From: a virus
DNA length: 64,000 nt
Direction: 5' to 3' (one strand)
IMG/VR virus record: IMGVR_UViG_3300044464_000108
Span: 1-64,000 of that record
Shown in pieces: positions 47,445 to 55,810 of the stretch; position 1 is the stretch's first letter, and each line of letters begins with the position of its first letter. Made by a program: the position numbers and the translations under genes. The notes below the pieces were generated by a model. The model made no database searches. It was not told the DNA's origin and saw nothing but the letters and a program-made list of their open reading frames with translations.

Positions 47445-47846
47445 ATGGATGACTACGAGGACTTGCCGAACACGAACGGGAGCAAGCTCGATCGAATCCT
47501 GTCAAAGCTCGATGACGCGCGCGAAGGTCGTGGCGCGATGAACGAGAAGCTCGACGATATCAGCCGCGACCTCGCGAGCCATCGAGCCGAGTTCGCCAAG
47601 CACGACGGTGAGGATCGCGAATTCCGCAAGGCGACGGAACGCCGCGTTGACAAGCTCGAGCGTAAGAGCGAGACGGACATGCGCGAGCGCCTCAATCAAG
47701 AACGCGAAGCGGCCAAGGGTGTAACGGCCGACAAGAAGGATTCGTCGAAGCATTGGACGCGAACGATCGCAGCGGTTGCGATTGGGATCGTGGCTTCGGT
47801 GATCGCGGCGGTCATCACGGCAATCGTGACAGGACACGTGAAGTAG
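47445..47846 (+). CDS. Coiled-coil protein with C-terminal membrane anchor (lysis candidate)
   Basis: 133 aa, leaderless. Residues 12-100 are strongly charged helix (LDRILSKLDDAREGRG; RKATERRVDKLERKSETDMRERL), a coiled coil. Residues 107-130 (TIAAVAIGIVASVIAAVITAIVTG) are one TM segment. The layout resembles XhlA-type phage proteins that assist holins in lysis, or a spanin-like protein. It directly precedes the holin candidate and the endolysin. Confidence 0.75.
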   Translation: MDDYEDLPNTNGSKLDRILSKLDDAREGRGAMNEKLDDISRDLASHRAEFAKHDGEDREFRKATERRVDKLERKSETDMRERLNQEREAAKGVTADKKDSSKHWTRTIAAVAIGIVASVIAAVITAIVTGHVK

Positions 47847-47852
47847 TAAGCT
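47847..47852 (+). promoter_or_regulatory. Class A -10 (TAAGCT), leaderless
   Basis: TAAGCT directly follows the upstream stop; 8 nt, then the ATG at 47861. Confidence 0.5.
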
Positions 47853-47860
47853 CGCCTCCT

Positions 47861-48163
47861 ATGGTGGAGCTCCTACTCAAGAATCCCGCGCTCGTGACCT
47901 TTCTTTGGGCGACGGTGCTTTGGCCCGTCGGTTCGGGAATCGTCAACTTGATCTTCGATCGGTTCATCCCGAATACGGACGCCGGTTGGGACCTTTGGTT
48001 CGCGTCCAACCCCGGGCGTGCAGCGCTCGCGAAGTTGCTCCGGCAATGGGGGGTAAACCTCCCCGGCGGCTTCCGAACCATCCGCGCCTTCTTCTCGGGC
48101 CCTGCCCCTAAATTCCCGGCAAAAACGGAAGAGCCGGTTAAAGACCCTCCCAAGCCCGTTTAA
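47861..48163 (+). CDS. Holin candidate
   Basis: 100 aa, leaderless. Residues 5-32 (LLKNPALVTFLWATVLWPVGSGIVNLIF) form a hydrophobic segment long enough for one or two short membrane helices. The middle is amphipathic and the C-terminus basic and Pro-rich (KTEEPVKDPPKPV). Size, charge layout and place one gene before the endolysin fit a holin; family not recognised. Confidence 0.6.
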   Translation: MVELLLKNPALVTFLWATVLWPVGSGIVNLIFDRFIPNTDAGWDLWFASNPGRAALAKLLRQWGVNLPGGFRTIRAFFSGPAPKFPAKTEEPVKDPPKPV

Positions 48164-48318
48164 GACGTCTTTGGGTTTCCAACACCCTCCCGGGTGATCT
48201 GACCCGTGCGGACTTCGTAAAGGTCAACGTCGACAGACTGAGATGGGGTTTCACTTCCAGGATGCGGACAGGATCCCACACCCGAGTCATTCCAGAAGAG
48301 TCAAAGGTCTAGCTCATC

Positions 48319-48338
48319 TCGGAAGATCGATCTTCCGA
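48319..48338 (-). repeat. Palindrome family, copy 11
   Basis: Exact core, reverse-oriented flanks. In the 213-nt gap between holin candidate and endolysin; 25 nt upstream of the class A -10 at 48364. The rest of the gap holds no gene. Confidence 0.95.
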
Positions 48339-48363
48339 AGGGATTCCAATCCGAGCGACCTGT

Positions 48364-48369
48364 TACCGT
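48364..48369 (+). promoter_or_regulatory. Class A extended -10 (TGTTACCGT), leaderless
   Basis: TG-T-TACCGT, 7 nt, then the ATG at 48377 of the endolysin. Confidence 0.6.
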
Positions 48370-48376
48370 TTGGGAC

Positions 48377-49708
48377 ATGCGTGCTTCCGATTACATCGAG
48401 CAGCTTCCCGAACAAGCCGGACCCGAGCGGGAACGGAAGATCCTCGAATGGGCAATCAAGGGGCAGCTCCGCCCGATCGAATGGGCCCAAGTGCGGTCAG
48501 GGCGCGCGGTGTTTCAAGTGTCCGCCGACGGGCTCAAGGTCGGCGATGAGAACGATTCCGTTCGATTGAACGCCTGCCACGCGACGGCGCAGCAGCTCGC
48601 CGACATCCTTGGTGTGAGGCTTCCGACGACGAAGATTGAAGACCTCGCTTGGGCTCAAGCGCCGCTCAGGATCAAGCCGCAGATCCAAACGCCGGACGCG
48701 GCGATGAGCAACACGAGTCGCATGGTGCAGCACAGCCGGGCGATCGATGCGATTCAGGCGTCGATCCAATCAATGCCCGAAAGCCAGAAGCAGTTTCTGC
48801 GAACCGCCGGCAAGGTTTGGGCGCTGACGAATCGACTCGAAGGCAACCCCGGGCGAGCCGCAAACTACGGTTGGCACGATCGCGGTGCTCCGAACGGCAA
48901 GTGTTGGCAACCGCTCGGACTCGCGCACAACCTCCGGCACGTCGACTATTCGCAAAACCTCTTTTTCGTACACCCGCTCGTCGACATCGAAGGGGTGAAC
49001 TACGGCTACGAAGAAGTCCTAACGACTCCCGCGTTCGCTCAATACGCGAGCGATGAAGGCGTGCTTCGGATCACGCGACATCCCGGCGTGAGTCCGGACC
49101 ATGGCGACATCCTGCATACGCTTCTCCCGCCGCCCTTGCTTGGGTGCGAGGGGCCCGCCGAAGACCCGGGGGTTATCCCGTTCGTGCAGGCGTTTCACTA
49201 CCGCAAGGCGGATCGCAAGGACGTGCGCGTGCTCGTCGTGCACGACACCGAGACCCCGCAAACTGTCACAAGCGCCGAAGTCATTGCCGCGACGTTCGCA
49301 AGCAAAGCTTCGCCCATGGCTTCCCCGACGTACGCCGTCGATGTGGATTCGTGCGTGCAGATGGTGCGCGACGAAGACGTGGCTTTCCACGTCGGAGCTC
49401 CCGCAAACGATTGGAGCGTCGGGATCGAGCATGCCGGCTATGCGCGATACTCCGCGGAGGATTGGGGGAGCATCTACTCGAGAGCGATGCTCCGTCGGTC
49501 CGCTGGACTTGCGGCTCGCATCTGCCGCAAGTGGGGGATCCCGCCGGTGTTCCTAACGGCCGCCCAACTCCGAGATCCTTCGGCGCGCGGCATCACGACG
49601 CACAAGCAGATCAGCGATGCGTTTCACGGGTCGAACCATTGGGATCCCGGTCCGGGCTTCCCGATCCTTTGGTACGTGAACGCGGTCGCTTGCGCTCTCG
49701 CGGCGTAG
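48377..49708 (+). CDS. Endolysin: N-acetylmuramoyl-L-alanine amidase
   Basis: 443 aa, leaderless. Residues about 280-443 are an Amidase_2 (PGRP-like) zinc amidase: VRVLVVHDTE supplies the first zinc His, EHAGYA the central region, and NHWDPGPGFP the last His with the Asp/Pro loop. It would cut the bond between muramic acid and the stem peptide at the end of infection. The N-terminal 270 residues (with WALTNRLEGNPGRAANYGWHD) are an extra domain of unknown role, perhaps cell-wall binding or a second activity. No signal peptide, so it needs the holin. Confidence 0.88.
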   Translation: MRASDYIEQLPEQAGPERERKILEWAIKGQLRPIEWAQVRSGRAVFQVSADGLKVGDENDSVRLNACHATAQQLADILGVRLPTTKIEDLAWAQAPLRIKPQIQTPDAAMSNTSRMVQHSRAIDAIQASIQSMPESQKQFLRTAGKVWALTNRLEGNPGRAANYGWHDRGAPNGKCWQPLGLAHNLRHVDYSQNLFFVHPLVDIEGVNYGYEEVLTTPAFAQYASDEGVLRITRHPGVSPDHGDILHTLLPPPLLGCEGPAEDPGVIPFVQAFHYRKADRKDVRVLVVHDTETPQTVTSAEVIAATFASKASPMASPTYAVDVDSCVQMVRDEDVAFHVGAPANDWSVGIEHAGYARYSAEDWGSIYSRAMLRRSAGLAARICRKWGIPPVFLTAAQLRDPSARGITTHKQISDAFHGSNHWDPGPGFPILWYVNAVACALAA

Positions 49709-49751
49709 CAAAAAGATCCATCGACGTGTTTGCGGGCGCTTTGCGCCTGCA

Positions 49752-49770
49752 GTGACACCGAAGGTGTCAC
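49752..49770. terminator. Hairpin after the endolysin gene
   Basis: GTGACACC (49752-49759), GAA loop, GGTGTCAC (49763-49770). There is no T-run directly after it, but its place between the lysis and replication regions suits a terminator. Confidence 0.55.
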
Positions 49771-49806
49771 CACAAACAAACTATTTTCATCTCCAGCGAT
49801 CCGTCC

Positions 49807-49816
49807 GCGTCATGAG
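49807..49816 (+). promoter_or_regulatory. Class B-like motif (GCGTCATGAG)
   Basis: Matches the GCGTCATSAT motif except at the last base. Transcription from about 49823 would give a leader with AAGGGGGG before the TTG at 49859. Confidence 0.35.
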
Positions 49817-49858
49817 ATCAGAAAAGAAAGGGAATGGGGGGTAAGGGGGGATCTGAAT

Positions 49859-50008
49859 TTGATCCAAGGATCAACGTATCTGCACAAAGTAGATCGCGCG
49901 CGCGAGACGGACGCCGAGTCCGCGCCGGACATGCAGCCGACGGACTGGGAACGGGTTGAGCGATTCGTCCAGCTCGAGCCGCGGGAAGAACCCGAACAGA
50001 AGATCTAG
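49859..50008 (+). CDS. Possible small acidic protein, TTG start
   Basis: 49 aa if started at TTG 49859, which has AAGGGGGG about 8 nt upstream. No ATG or GTG gives an adequate start. The frame shows acidic, helix-like content (WERVERFVQLEPREEPEQ) similar to neighbouring proteins. No family recognised. Low certainty; a longer upstream start is possible. Confidence 0.35.
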   Translation: MIQGSTYLHKVDRARETDAESAPDMQPTDWERVERFVQLEPREEPEQKI

Positions 50009-50028
50009 ATCCTCCCGATGCATCGCTC

Positions 50029-50038
50029 GCGTCATGAT
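50029..50038 (+). promoter_or_regulatory. Class B promoter motif GCGTCATGAT
   Basis: Exact motif. Short leader from about 50045 with GAAGGAGG before the ATG at 50060. Confidence 0.5.
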
Positions 50039-50059
50039 CCGCCCGAAGGAGGATCGACC

Positions 50060-50491
50060 ATGGCAGGCGTAGCGAAACGGTTTCGAATCGAGGAGTGCGG
50101 AACGGGGCGGGTGATCTGGCAAAACCTACCCGCGTTGAACGGGGGGATCACGGGCTCGGAGGTCAAGGTCATCGGGAAGAAACCCGAGACGCTCGAGATC
50201 GGCGAGACGACGGTGCTCGAGTACAAGTTGATCGGTCGGTGCGCACAATACGTGCTTCGACGAACCGACGATGAGGTCTCGAACAAGAAAGAGCCGGCTC
50301 AAGCTCGCGACCCGGGGGACCCGAACGCTGACATCCCGGTGAAGCCGCAAGCCGAGGTGCTCCCCTTCGAGCCTCCGACGAAAGCCAAAAGGCAGCGGAC
50401 TCGGGTGAACGCGATCAACCGGGCGGCGAGTCGTATGCCGGCGGATGGCAACGTGCTCGCCGGTCGAGATCCCGAGGGCGAAGTCTCGTGA
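50060..50491 (+). CDS. Hypothetical protein, 143 aa
   Basis: Strong GAAGGAGG ribosome site. The N-terminal half is beta-rich (FRIEECGTGRVIWQNL, VLEYKLIGRCAQYVLRR); the C-terminal half is disordered and very basic (PPTKAKRQRTRVNAINRAASR). Possibly a DNA-binding accessory protein of the replication/partition region. Overlaps the next gene by GTGA. Confidence 0.7.
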   Translation: MAGVAKRFRIEECGTGRVIWQNLPALNGGITGSEVKVIGKKPETLEIGETTVLEYKLIGRCAQYVLRRTDDEVSNKKEPAQARDPGDPNADIPVKPQAEVLPFEPPTKAKRQRTRVNAINRAASRMPADGNVLAGRDPEGEVS

Positions 50492-51009
50492 GAGGCAGGA
50501 CCTTCAAAGACTTCATTGGAACCGCTGACGATCAACGCGCGAAAGATCTTCAGATGCTCAAGATGGCAGCCGCGGGGCTGCCCGATGAGAAACCCGGGCG
50601 ACATGGGTGCCGAGGGGATGGGCCGTTGGTTCCGAACGCCGCGAAGGAAGCGTTCGCCGACATGAAAGAACGGCTCGAGAGCATGCCGGGGCGTGTGCTC
50701 ACCGAGAAACAACGGGGGTGGCTCAAGCGTGAGCTCGACAGCGAGAGCATTGAATACGAATCGCCTGCCGAGCGGAACGCGTCAGTCCCTCGCGGGAAGG
50801 AAGTAGCACCCGCTTACGACACGAACATCCCGAAAAGGCCGCCGGCACGGGGTTCCAATGTGCCCGTTCTAAGTGGCCGGAATGATGCCGAAAAAAACAC
50901 CGCTCGGAAGATCGATCTTCCGAAGGGTGGGACCATGCTTGCGGGTGACGTCTCGCTCGAATCGCTCTTTGATTCCTACGCCGACGATCCGGACGATCTG
51001 CCGTTTTGA
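50488..51009 (+). CDS. Hypothetical protein with an in-frame palindrome copy
   Basis: 173 aa, GTG start by overlap. Helical N-terminal half (EAFADMKERLESMPGRVLTEKQRGWLKRELD), then disordered. Palindrome copy 12 is read as RKIDLPKG before the final acidic helix (GDVSLESLFDSYADDPDDL). The repeat sits in a region that looks like a flexible linker. Function unknown. Confidence 0.65.
   Translation: MRGRTFKDFIGTADDQRAKDLQMLKMAAAGLPDEKPGRHGCRGDGPLVPNAAKEAFADMKERLESMPGRVLTEKQRGWLKRELDSESIEYESPAERNASVPRGKEVAPAYDTNIPKRPPARGSNVPVLSGRNDAEKNTARKIDLPKGGTMLAGDVSLESLFDSYADDPDDLPF
50904..50923 (-). repeat. Palindrome family, copy 12 (inside a CDS)
   Basis: Exact core, reverse-oriented flanks, in frame within 50488-51009 as RKIDLP. 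Confidence 0.95.
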
Positions 51010-51019
51010 AGGGGATGCG

Positions 51020-51661
51020 ATGCAAGACTACGACGAGATCATCAACCGACCTCCCATGCCGATTCCGTTAACGCCCTTGCAGCCCATCGGCTTCGAATCG
51101 GCAGACGGGGATTGCTTACGACTGCAGCAGTACATCGACACCCATCCTTCGGTAGAGGGAGCTTTTCAACAGCGACAACTTCTCGCACGAGCTGGATGTT
51201 TCGGCAGGGTGGAGCGCTCGCAGCATCGGGGGAGCATCGAATATGAACTCGTCGTGTCGCTTCTTCAGGCTGTGAGGATTCGGGGGTTTCCGATCCCGAT
51301 TGAGTTTCTCGTCGTCGACTTGGCCAAGCCTGGGTCGAAAGAAAACTTCGGCTGTATTGAGGTCGAGGTTGTGATCCATGTCCTTCATCGCGACACGGGG
51401 GAGCCGACCCGTGTCACTTCACGGAATTCGATCTCGGTCGATCTAATCCACAGAAGTACAGCCCAAGAGATCTTGGATCGGATGATCCTCTTCACGGTTC
51501 GCGAGCTCGTGATTCACGAGCTTGAAGAGTGCACGTACTTCGATGGGCACCGATTGAGCGAACCTCACACCGACTCGGTAATGCCGACAGAGAACCAACT
51601 TGACCCGGTTGCGGCGTGGGAGCGCCGTCGGGCTCAAACCAACATCAAGGGAGGCCCGTAG
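51020..51661 (+). CDS. Hypothetical protein, 213 aa
   Basis: ATG after GAAGGGGATGCG. Starts with a Pro-rich segment (NRPPMPIPLTPLQPIGF). The rest is alpha/beta with paired strands (FLVVDLAKPGS, CIEVEVVIHVLHRD) and a C-terminal helix-rich part. No motif known to me. Lies directly before the ParB-like gene. Confidence 0.7.
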   Translation: MQDYDEIINRPPMPIPLTPLQPIGFESADGDCLRLQQYIDTHPSVEGAFQQRQLLARAGCFGRVERSQHRGSIEYELVVSLLQAVRIRGFPIPIEFLVVDLAKPGSKENFGCIEVEVVIHVLHRDTGEPTRVTSRNSISVDLIHRSTAQEILDRMILFTVRELVIHELEECTYFDGHRLSEPHTDSVMPTENQLDPVAAWERRRAQTNIKGGP

Positions 51662-51663
51662 CC

Positions 51664-53373
51664 ATGCAAGAGACCTATATCGATGCTGCCGTTTGCAGCA
51701 TCCAAGAATCCCCGACGAACCCGCGCAAACATTACGACCCGGCGAAGATGACCGAGCTCATCGCGAGCGTGAAAGAGCACGGCATCATCACACCCGTTGT
51801 CGCGCGCTACGTGCGCGGAAGCACAGATATGCTCGAGCTCGTCTTCGGGCATCGACGACTTCGTGCCGCTCGCGCAGCGAAGCTCGATCACATCCCGACC
51901 ATCATCCGGGAGATGACCGACAAGGCCGTTCTCGAAGCGCAGCTCGTCGAGAACAGCCAACGCGAGGACGTGCACCCGCTCGAAGAGGCGGAAGGGTATC
52001 GGCAGCTCAAAGAGGTGCACGACTACACGATCGAAGATATCGCGCTCAAGGTCGGAAAAGACGCGAGCTACGTCTATTCGCGAATCAAATTGCTCGGTCT
52101 CTCCGACCTCGGCAAGCAAGCTTTCTTTGACGGGAAGATCAATGCATCGGTCGCGCTTCTCGTCGCGCGGATGCCGAGCTTCGAGCTTCAAGACAAGGCG
52201 CTGAAAGACATCGTGGGCGAAGGCGACGACGAGCCGATGAACGTGCAAGAGGCGCGGCGTTTTATTACCGCGCACTTCATGCTTCGGCTTGTGGACGCTC
52301 CCTTTCGAAAGGACGATCCAACCCTTGTCGAAGCGGCCGGCGCTTGCACGAAGTGTCCGAAGCGCACGGGCAATCAGAAGGAACTGTTTGCTGACGTCGA
52401 AGCGAAGGACACGTGCACCGACCCGAAGTGCTTCGAGTTGAAGCGGGGCGCGCATTGGGAGCGTGAGAAGGCGAAGGCAAAGCAGGAAGGCCGAAAGGTG
52501 CTTTCACCCGTCGAGACGAAACGACTCTTTCCCTACAACAACGGCTTGATGCCTCATAACTCCCCGTATGTGGCGCTCGACGAGCGCCCGATCGGCGAAG
52601 AGGCTGACAAGCCGTGGAAAGACATTCTCGGTAAGGACACCCCAAAGAGCGTGCTCGTGCTCGACCCGCTCGGCAACCCGCGCAACCTTGTTCTCAAGGC
52701 TGACGTGCTCGCAACCGAGAAGGTGCCCGAGCACATCCTTGACAGCGGAGCTCTGTCGACGGTCGTGCCGACGACACGACAGCAACGCGCGAAGGAGCGC
52801 GAACGGCTCGAGCAGGTGCAGACGATGAACGATGAGTCCATCGCCGATCTCATGAGTGCGATCGGCGGTCGGGGCATTCAGCTCGAGGGCTTCAAGATGC
52901 TCTTGAGTTCAATCCTTGAGAGCTCGCATTGGGCGAGCGTGCTTCGCGACATCACGCGGCGTCGAGGGCTCACGACGTCGAAGGATCTCATGCCTCGGGA
53001 TGCCGTGCGCGAGTACATCGAGCGGATGACCACGATCGAGGAATGCTTTGGGTTGCTTGTCGAAGCGACGGTCTTGCATGACTTGACCGGGGGTGTACCG
53101 CTGCAGAGCGTCGAGCTCATCGAAGGGTTTCGAAAGGTTTACAAGAACGAGGCTTTCGGTGTCGTGGGAACCCCGCCGAAGGCATCGAAGAAGAAGTCCC
53201 CCAAAGAGCTTTTTGCATGCGGCACGGTGCTTCCCAAGGCCGTCAAGACGGTCAAGATTCTTCTGTCCAAAGTCGCCGCTAAGCCGCCCAAGGCGAAAGC
53301 CAAAGCAAAGAAGAAGGCGAAGCCTGCATCGCCCAAGGGCAAGGCCTCAAAAGGCAAACCGAAGAAGCCTTAG
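51664..53373 (+). CDS. ParB/Spo0J-like DNA-binding protein
   Basis: 569 aa, GGGAGG ribosome site. Residues 10-90 carry the ParB N-terminal domain (IQESPTNPRKHYDPAKMTEL, GIITPVVARYV, FGHRRLRAARAAKL, with QLVENSQREDVHPLEEAEGY). Residues about 123-146 (TIEDIALKVGKDASYVYSRI) are the HTH. A four-Cys cluster at about 227-262 (CTKCPKRTGNQ...DTCTDPKC) suggests a zinc site. The tail is Lys/Ala/Pro-rich. True ParBs bind palindromic parS sites with a ParA partner, but no ParA is seen here, so a transcription or nucleoid role is equally possible. Confidence 0.85.
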   Translation: MQETYIDAAVCSIQESPTNPRKHYDPAKMTELIASVKEHGIITPVVARYVRGSTDMLELVFGHRRLRAARAAKLDHIPTIIREMTDKAVLEAQLVENSQREDVHPLEEAEGYRQLKEVHDYTIEDIALKVGKDASYVYSRIKLLGLSDLGKQAFFDGKINASVALLVARMPSFELQDKALKDIVGEGDDEPMNVQEARRFITAHFMLRLVDAPFRKDDPTLVEAAGACTKCPKRTGNQKELFADVEAKDTCTDPKCFELKRGAHWEREKAKAKQEGRKVLSPVETKRLFPYNNGLMPHNSPYVALDERPIGEEADKPWKDILGKDTPKSVLVLDPLGNPRNLVLKADVLATEKVPEHILDSGALSTVVPTTRQQRAKERERLEQVQTMNDESIADLMSAIGGRGIQLEGFKMLLSSILESSHWASVLRDITRRRGLTTSKDLMPRDAVREYIERMTTIEECFGLLVEATVLHDLTGGVPLQSVELIEGFRKVYKNEAFGVVGTPPKASKKKSPKELFACGTVLPKAVKTVKILLSKVAAKPPKAKAKAKKKAKPASPKGKASKGKPKKP

Positions 53374-53378
53374 TAACC

Positions 53379-53388
53379 GCGTCATGAT
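53379..53388 (+). promoter_or_regulatory. Class B promoter motif, leaderless
   Basis: GCGTCATGAT, 6 nt, then GTG 53395 of the intein-containing helicase. Confidence 0.65.
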
Positions 53389-53394
53389 GCGGGT

Positions 53395-55800
53395 GTGCTC
53401 ACAATCACCGTCGACAACAGAATCCGGATCCGAGCGGCCGATGTACCGCTCGAGCTCGCGACGGCGCTACGCGAAGAGTTCACGCACCCCAACCCAGATC
53501 AGAGAAACATCGCGTCGCTCGAGCAGCTCGTGCAGCGCTTACGGAACGGCAAGAAGGACGACCGTAAGCGCGCGGGGCGCTACATGGGAATGCTCGCCAT
53601 CGCGAAGAAGGCCCCTAAGACGATCTGCACGTGGGCGCACGAGAAGGGTGCTCTCACGTTCCCGCGGGGCGGCATGCAGCGGGTGCGCGATCGACTTGGT
53701 GAAGCGGGGATCGAATTCGAAGTCATCGACGCTCGCACCGAAGGATCAAAAGCACTTGCTCGCGAGCTGAAGCATTCGCGCGCGCTGTACGACTTCCAGG
53801 AAGAGATCGTCGAAGTTGGCATCACGCGCGAGAACTGTCTCGCGCGTTCCCCGACGGGATGTCTCGCGGGTGATTCGATCATCGGTGTGAACCGAGCTGG
53901 GAAGAGCTTTCAGATCGAGATCTCTGAGCTCGTTCGTAGACATGAGGGTGGCCTAACGAAGAGTCGAACGTGGGACCGAGAGATCCCGACGACTGTCCGA
54001 GCCCGATGTGCCGACGGAACCATTCGGTTGTGTCGGCTTGTCGATGCGTATGTGAGCGGTGAAAAGCAGGTTTACGAGGTCGTGACGTCCAGCGGGCGAA
54101 AGCTGCGGGCGACGGCAGAGCATCGGTTTTTAACCCCGAAGGGCTGGCGTGTCCTTGGTGGTTTGCATGTGGGGGATCTGCTTTTCTGTGAGGCTCGGAC
54201 GCGAAGGCATGGTGTTCGTCCAAAGACTTGGTATCGGCTCGTTTCCGGCTTGAAGAGTCATCCGTATGCGGGAAGACTTGGCGTGAAGCCTGGGAAGGGT
54301 GGGACGAGTGTTCCAATGCACCGTCTTGTTGTCGAAGCGGTGTTGAACGGTTGCGATTACGAGTCCTTCATCGCCGAACTTCGGAGCGGTGAGATTCCGC
54401 GACATTGGACGTTTCTCGATCCTTCCAAGTGGATTGTTCATCATCGAGACGAGAACCCGAGAAACAACACACTCGAGAACCTTGTCGTGATGACTGACGG
54501 GGAGCACAAGCAAGAGCATGCGGCAGCAAACACTGTGAATGTTCTCCCCCGCACGGTCGAAGAGGAGATCGTTGCCATCTCAAAGTGTGGTGTCGAGATG
54601 ACTTACGATCTCTCGCTCGAGTCACCTCACAACTTTCTTGCAAATGGGATCGTTGTACACAACAGCGGCAAGACGACGGCGGCTCTTGCCTACGCGGCAG
54701 CAACCGGGCTCGCAACCCTCGTGATCGTGGCGAATCAACATCTGCTCGATCAGTGGATCGAACGGTGTGAGCTCGAGCTAGGCATGAACCGAAAGGACGT
54801 CGGCATCATCGGCGGCTCGAAGTTCAAGCTCGGAGCGATGACGATCGCGATGCAGCAAAGTCTCGCGAAGCTCTTCGAACGCGAGGACGACCCGCGCCGC
54901 GAAGAGGTGCTCTCGAGCTTTGGCACGGTGATCGCCGACGAGGTTCACCTGTTCGCCGCAAAGACGTTCCTCGCGGTGATCGATCGCATACCCGCGCGCT
55001 ATCGCCTTGGTGTGTCCGCCGACGAGCGCCGCAAAGACAAGAAACAGTTCCTGCTTTACGACGTCTTCGGACCCGTGGCGGTCGACGTGAAAGAGAGCGA
55101 GCTCGTCGAGCGGAAGATCATTCTTGACGTCGAAGTGCGCGTCGTGCCGACGGGCTTCGACATGCCTTGGTACCAAGAGACTCCCGAGACCGAGCGAGGG
55201 ATGGTCTTTGATCGGGTGCTCGATGGGCTTACAGCTTCGGCCGAGCGGAACACCATCATCCACCGCATCGCGGCCGAAGAGTGTGATGCCGAACAGATCT
55301 TAGTCTTCTCGCATCGGGTCGAGCATTGTCAGCGACTCGAAGCGGACTTCCGGTGTGACTACTCCGATCACACGAACACTGGTTTGCTGCTTGGGGGTGA
55401 CCTCCAAGCCACGGAATTCAAGCGCACGGTCAAAGGCCTTCGAGCAAAGACGGTGAGTGTTGCTTACGGCACGTACCAAGCCATTGCGGCGAGCTTGGAC
55501 TTCCCAAGCATCGCGGTGGGCATCGCGACGACCCCCATCCACAACAACCCCCAGACCATTCGACAAGTCAAAGGGAGGCTCTGTCGTACGGCAGCGGGCA
55601 AAGGAGAAGCACGTCTTTACGCTCTTTGGGATGAAGCCATTCAAGGGCGGCGGTTTTTGCGTAACCTGATCGTTCGCGCTCGGAGGGTTTTGGTTCGCGT
55701 TGGAGAGGAGTGGGTTGATGGTCGGGCTCATCTCGCGAGGCTCGACGAAGAGGCAAGGAAGCACGACACGACAACGGGCACGGGCGATCTTTTTCAATAA
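53395..55800 (+). CDS. SF2 (UvsW-like) DNA helicase containing an intein
   Basis: 801 aa precursor, leaderless GTG. Host residues 1-155 (with YDFQEEIVEVGI and SPTG), an intein (156-423), then SGKTTAALAYAAATG. Removing the intein restores SPTGSGKTT, the Walker A loop. IADEVH is motif II, and QTIRQVKGRLCRT is motif VI. The spliced product (533 aa) resembles UvsW/DEAD-type branch-migration helicases. Without splicing the ATP site is broken, so activity depends on intein removal. Starts the replication operon. Confidence 0.9.
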   Translation: MLTITVDNRIRIRAADVPLELATALREEFTHPNPDQRNIASLEQLVQRLRNGKKDDRKRAGRYMGMLAIAKKAPKTICTWAHEKGALTFPRGGMQRVRDRLGEAGIEFEVIDARTEGSKALARELKHSRALYDFQEEIVEVGITRENCLARSPTGCLAGDSIIGVNRAGKSFQIEISELVRRHEGGLTKSRTWDREIPTTVRARCADGTIRLCRLVDAYVSGEKQVYEVVTSSGRKLRATAEHRFLTPKGWRVLGGLHVGDLLFCEARTRRHGVRPKTWYRLVSGLKSHPYAGRLGVKPGKGGTSVPMHRLVVEAVLNGCDYESFIAELRSGEIPRHWTFLDPSKWIVHHRDENPRNNTLENLVVMTDGEHKQEHAAANTVNVLPRTVEEEIVAISKCGVEMTYDLSLESPHNFLANGIVVHNSGKTTAALAYAAATGLATLVIVANQHLLDQWIERCELELGMNRKDVGIIGGSKFKLGAMTIAMQQSLAKLFEREDDPRREEVLSSFGTVIADEVHLFAAKTFLAVIDRIPARYRLGVSADERRKDKKQFLLYDVFGPVAVDVKESELVERKIILDVEVRVVPTGFDMPWYQETPETERGMVFDRVLDGLTASAERNTIIHRIAAEECDAEQILVFSHRVEHCQRLEADFRCDYSDHTNTGLLLGGDLQATEFKRTVKGLRAKTVSVAYGTYQAIAASLDFPSIAVGIATTPIHNNPQTIRQVKGRLCRTAAGKGEARLYALWDEAIQGRRFLRNLIVRARRVLVRVGEEWVDGRAHLARLDEEARKHDTTTGTGDLFQ
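53860..54663 (+). other. Intein with HNH homing endonuclease
   Basis: 268 aa. Starts with Cys (CLAGDSIIGVN, block A), has a TxxH-like ATAEH in GRKLRATAEHRFLTPKGW (block B), and ends YDLSLESPHNFLANGIVVHN before Ser (blocks F and G). The central domain carries WIVHHRDENPRNNTLENLVV, an HNH nuclease, not LAGLIDADG. Splicing is thus class 1 with Cys1, His-Asn end and Ser+1. Confidence 0.92.
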
Positions 55801-55810
55801 GGGGAGCGGC

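Noticed and set aside
49741-49770. CRISPR-like repeat or tRNA remnant near the lysis end
   Set aside because: Only a single short hairpin without repeats or a cloverleaf; no CRISPR array or tRNA was seen anywhere in the window.
53879-54715. Reverse-strand frames over the intein
   Set aside because: The forward frame carries all splicing and HNH motifs; the antisense frames carry none.
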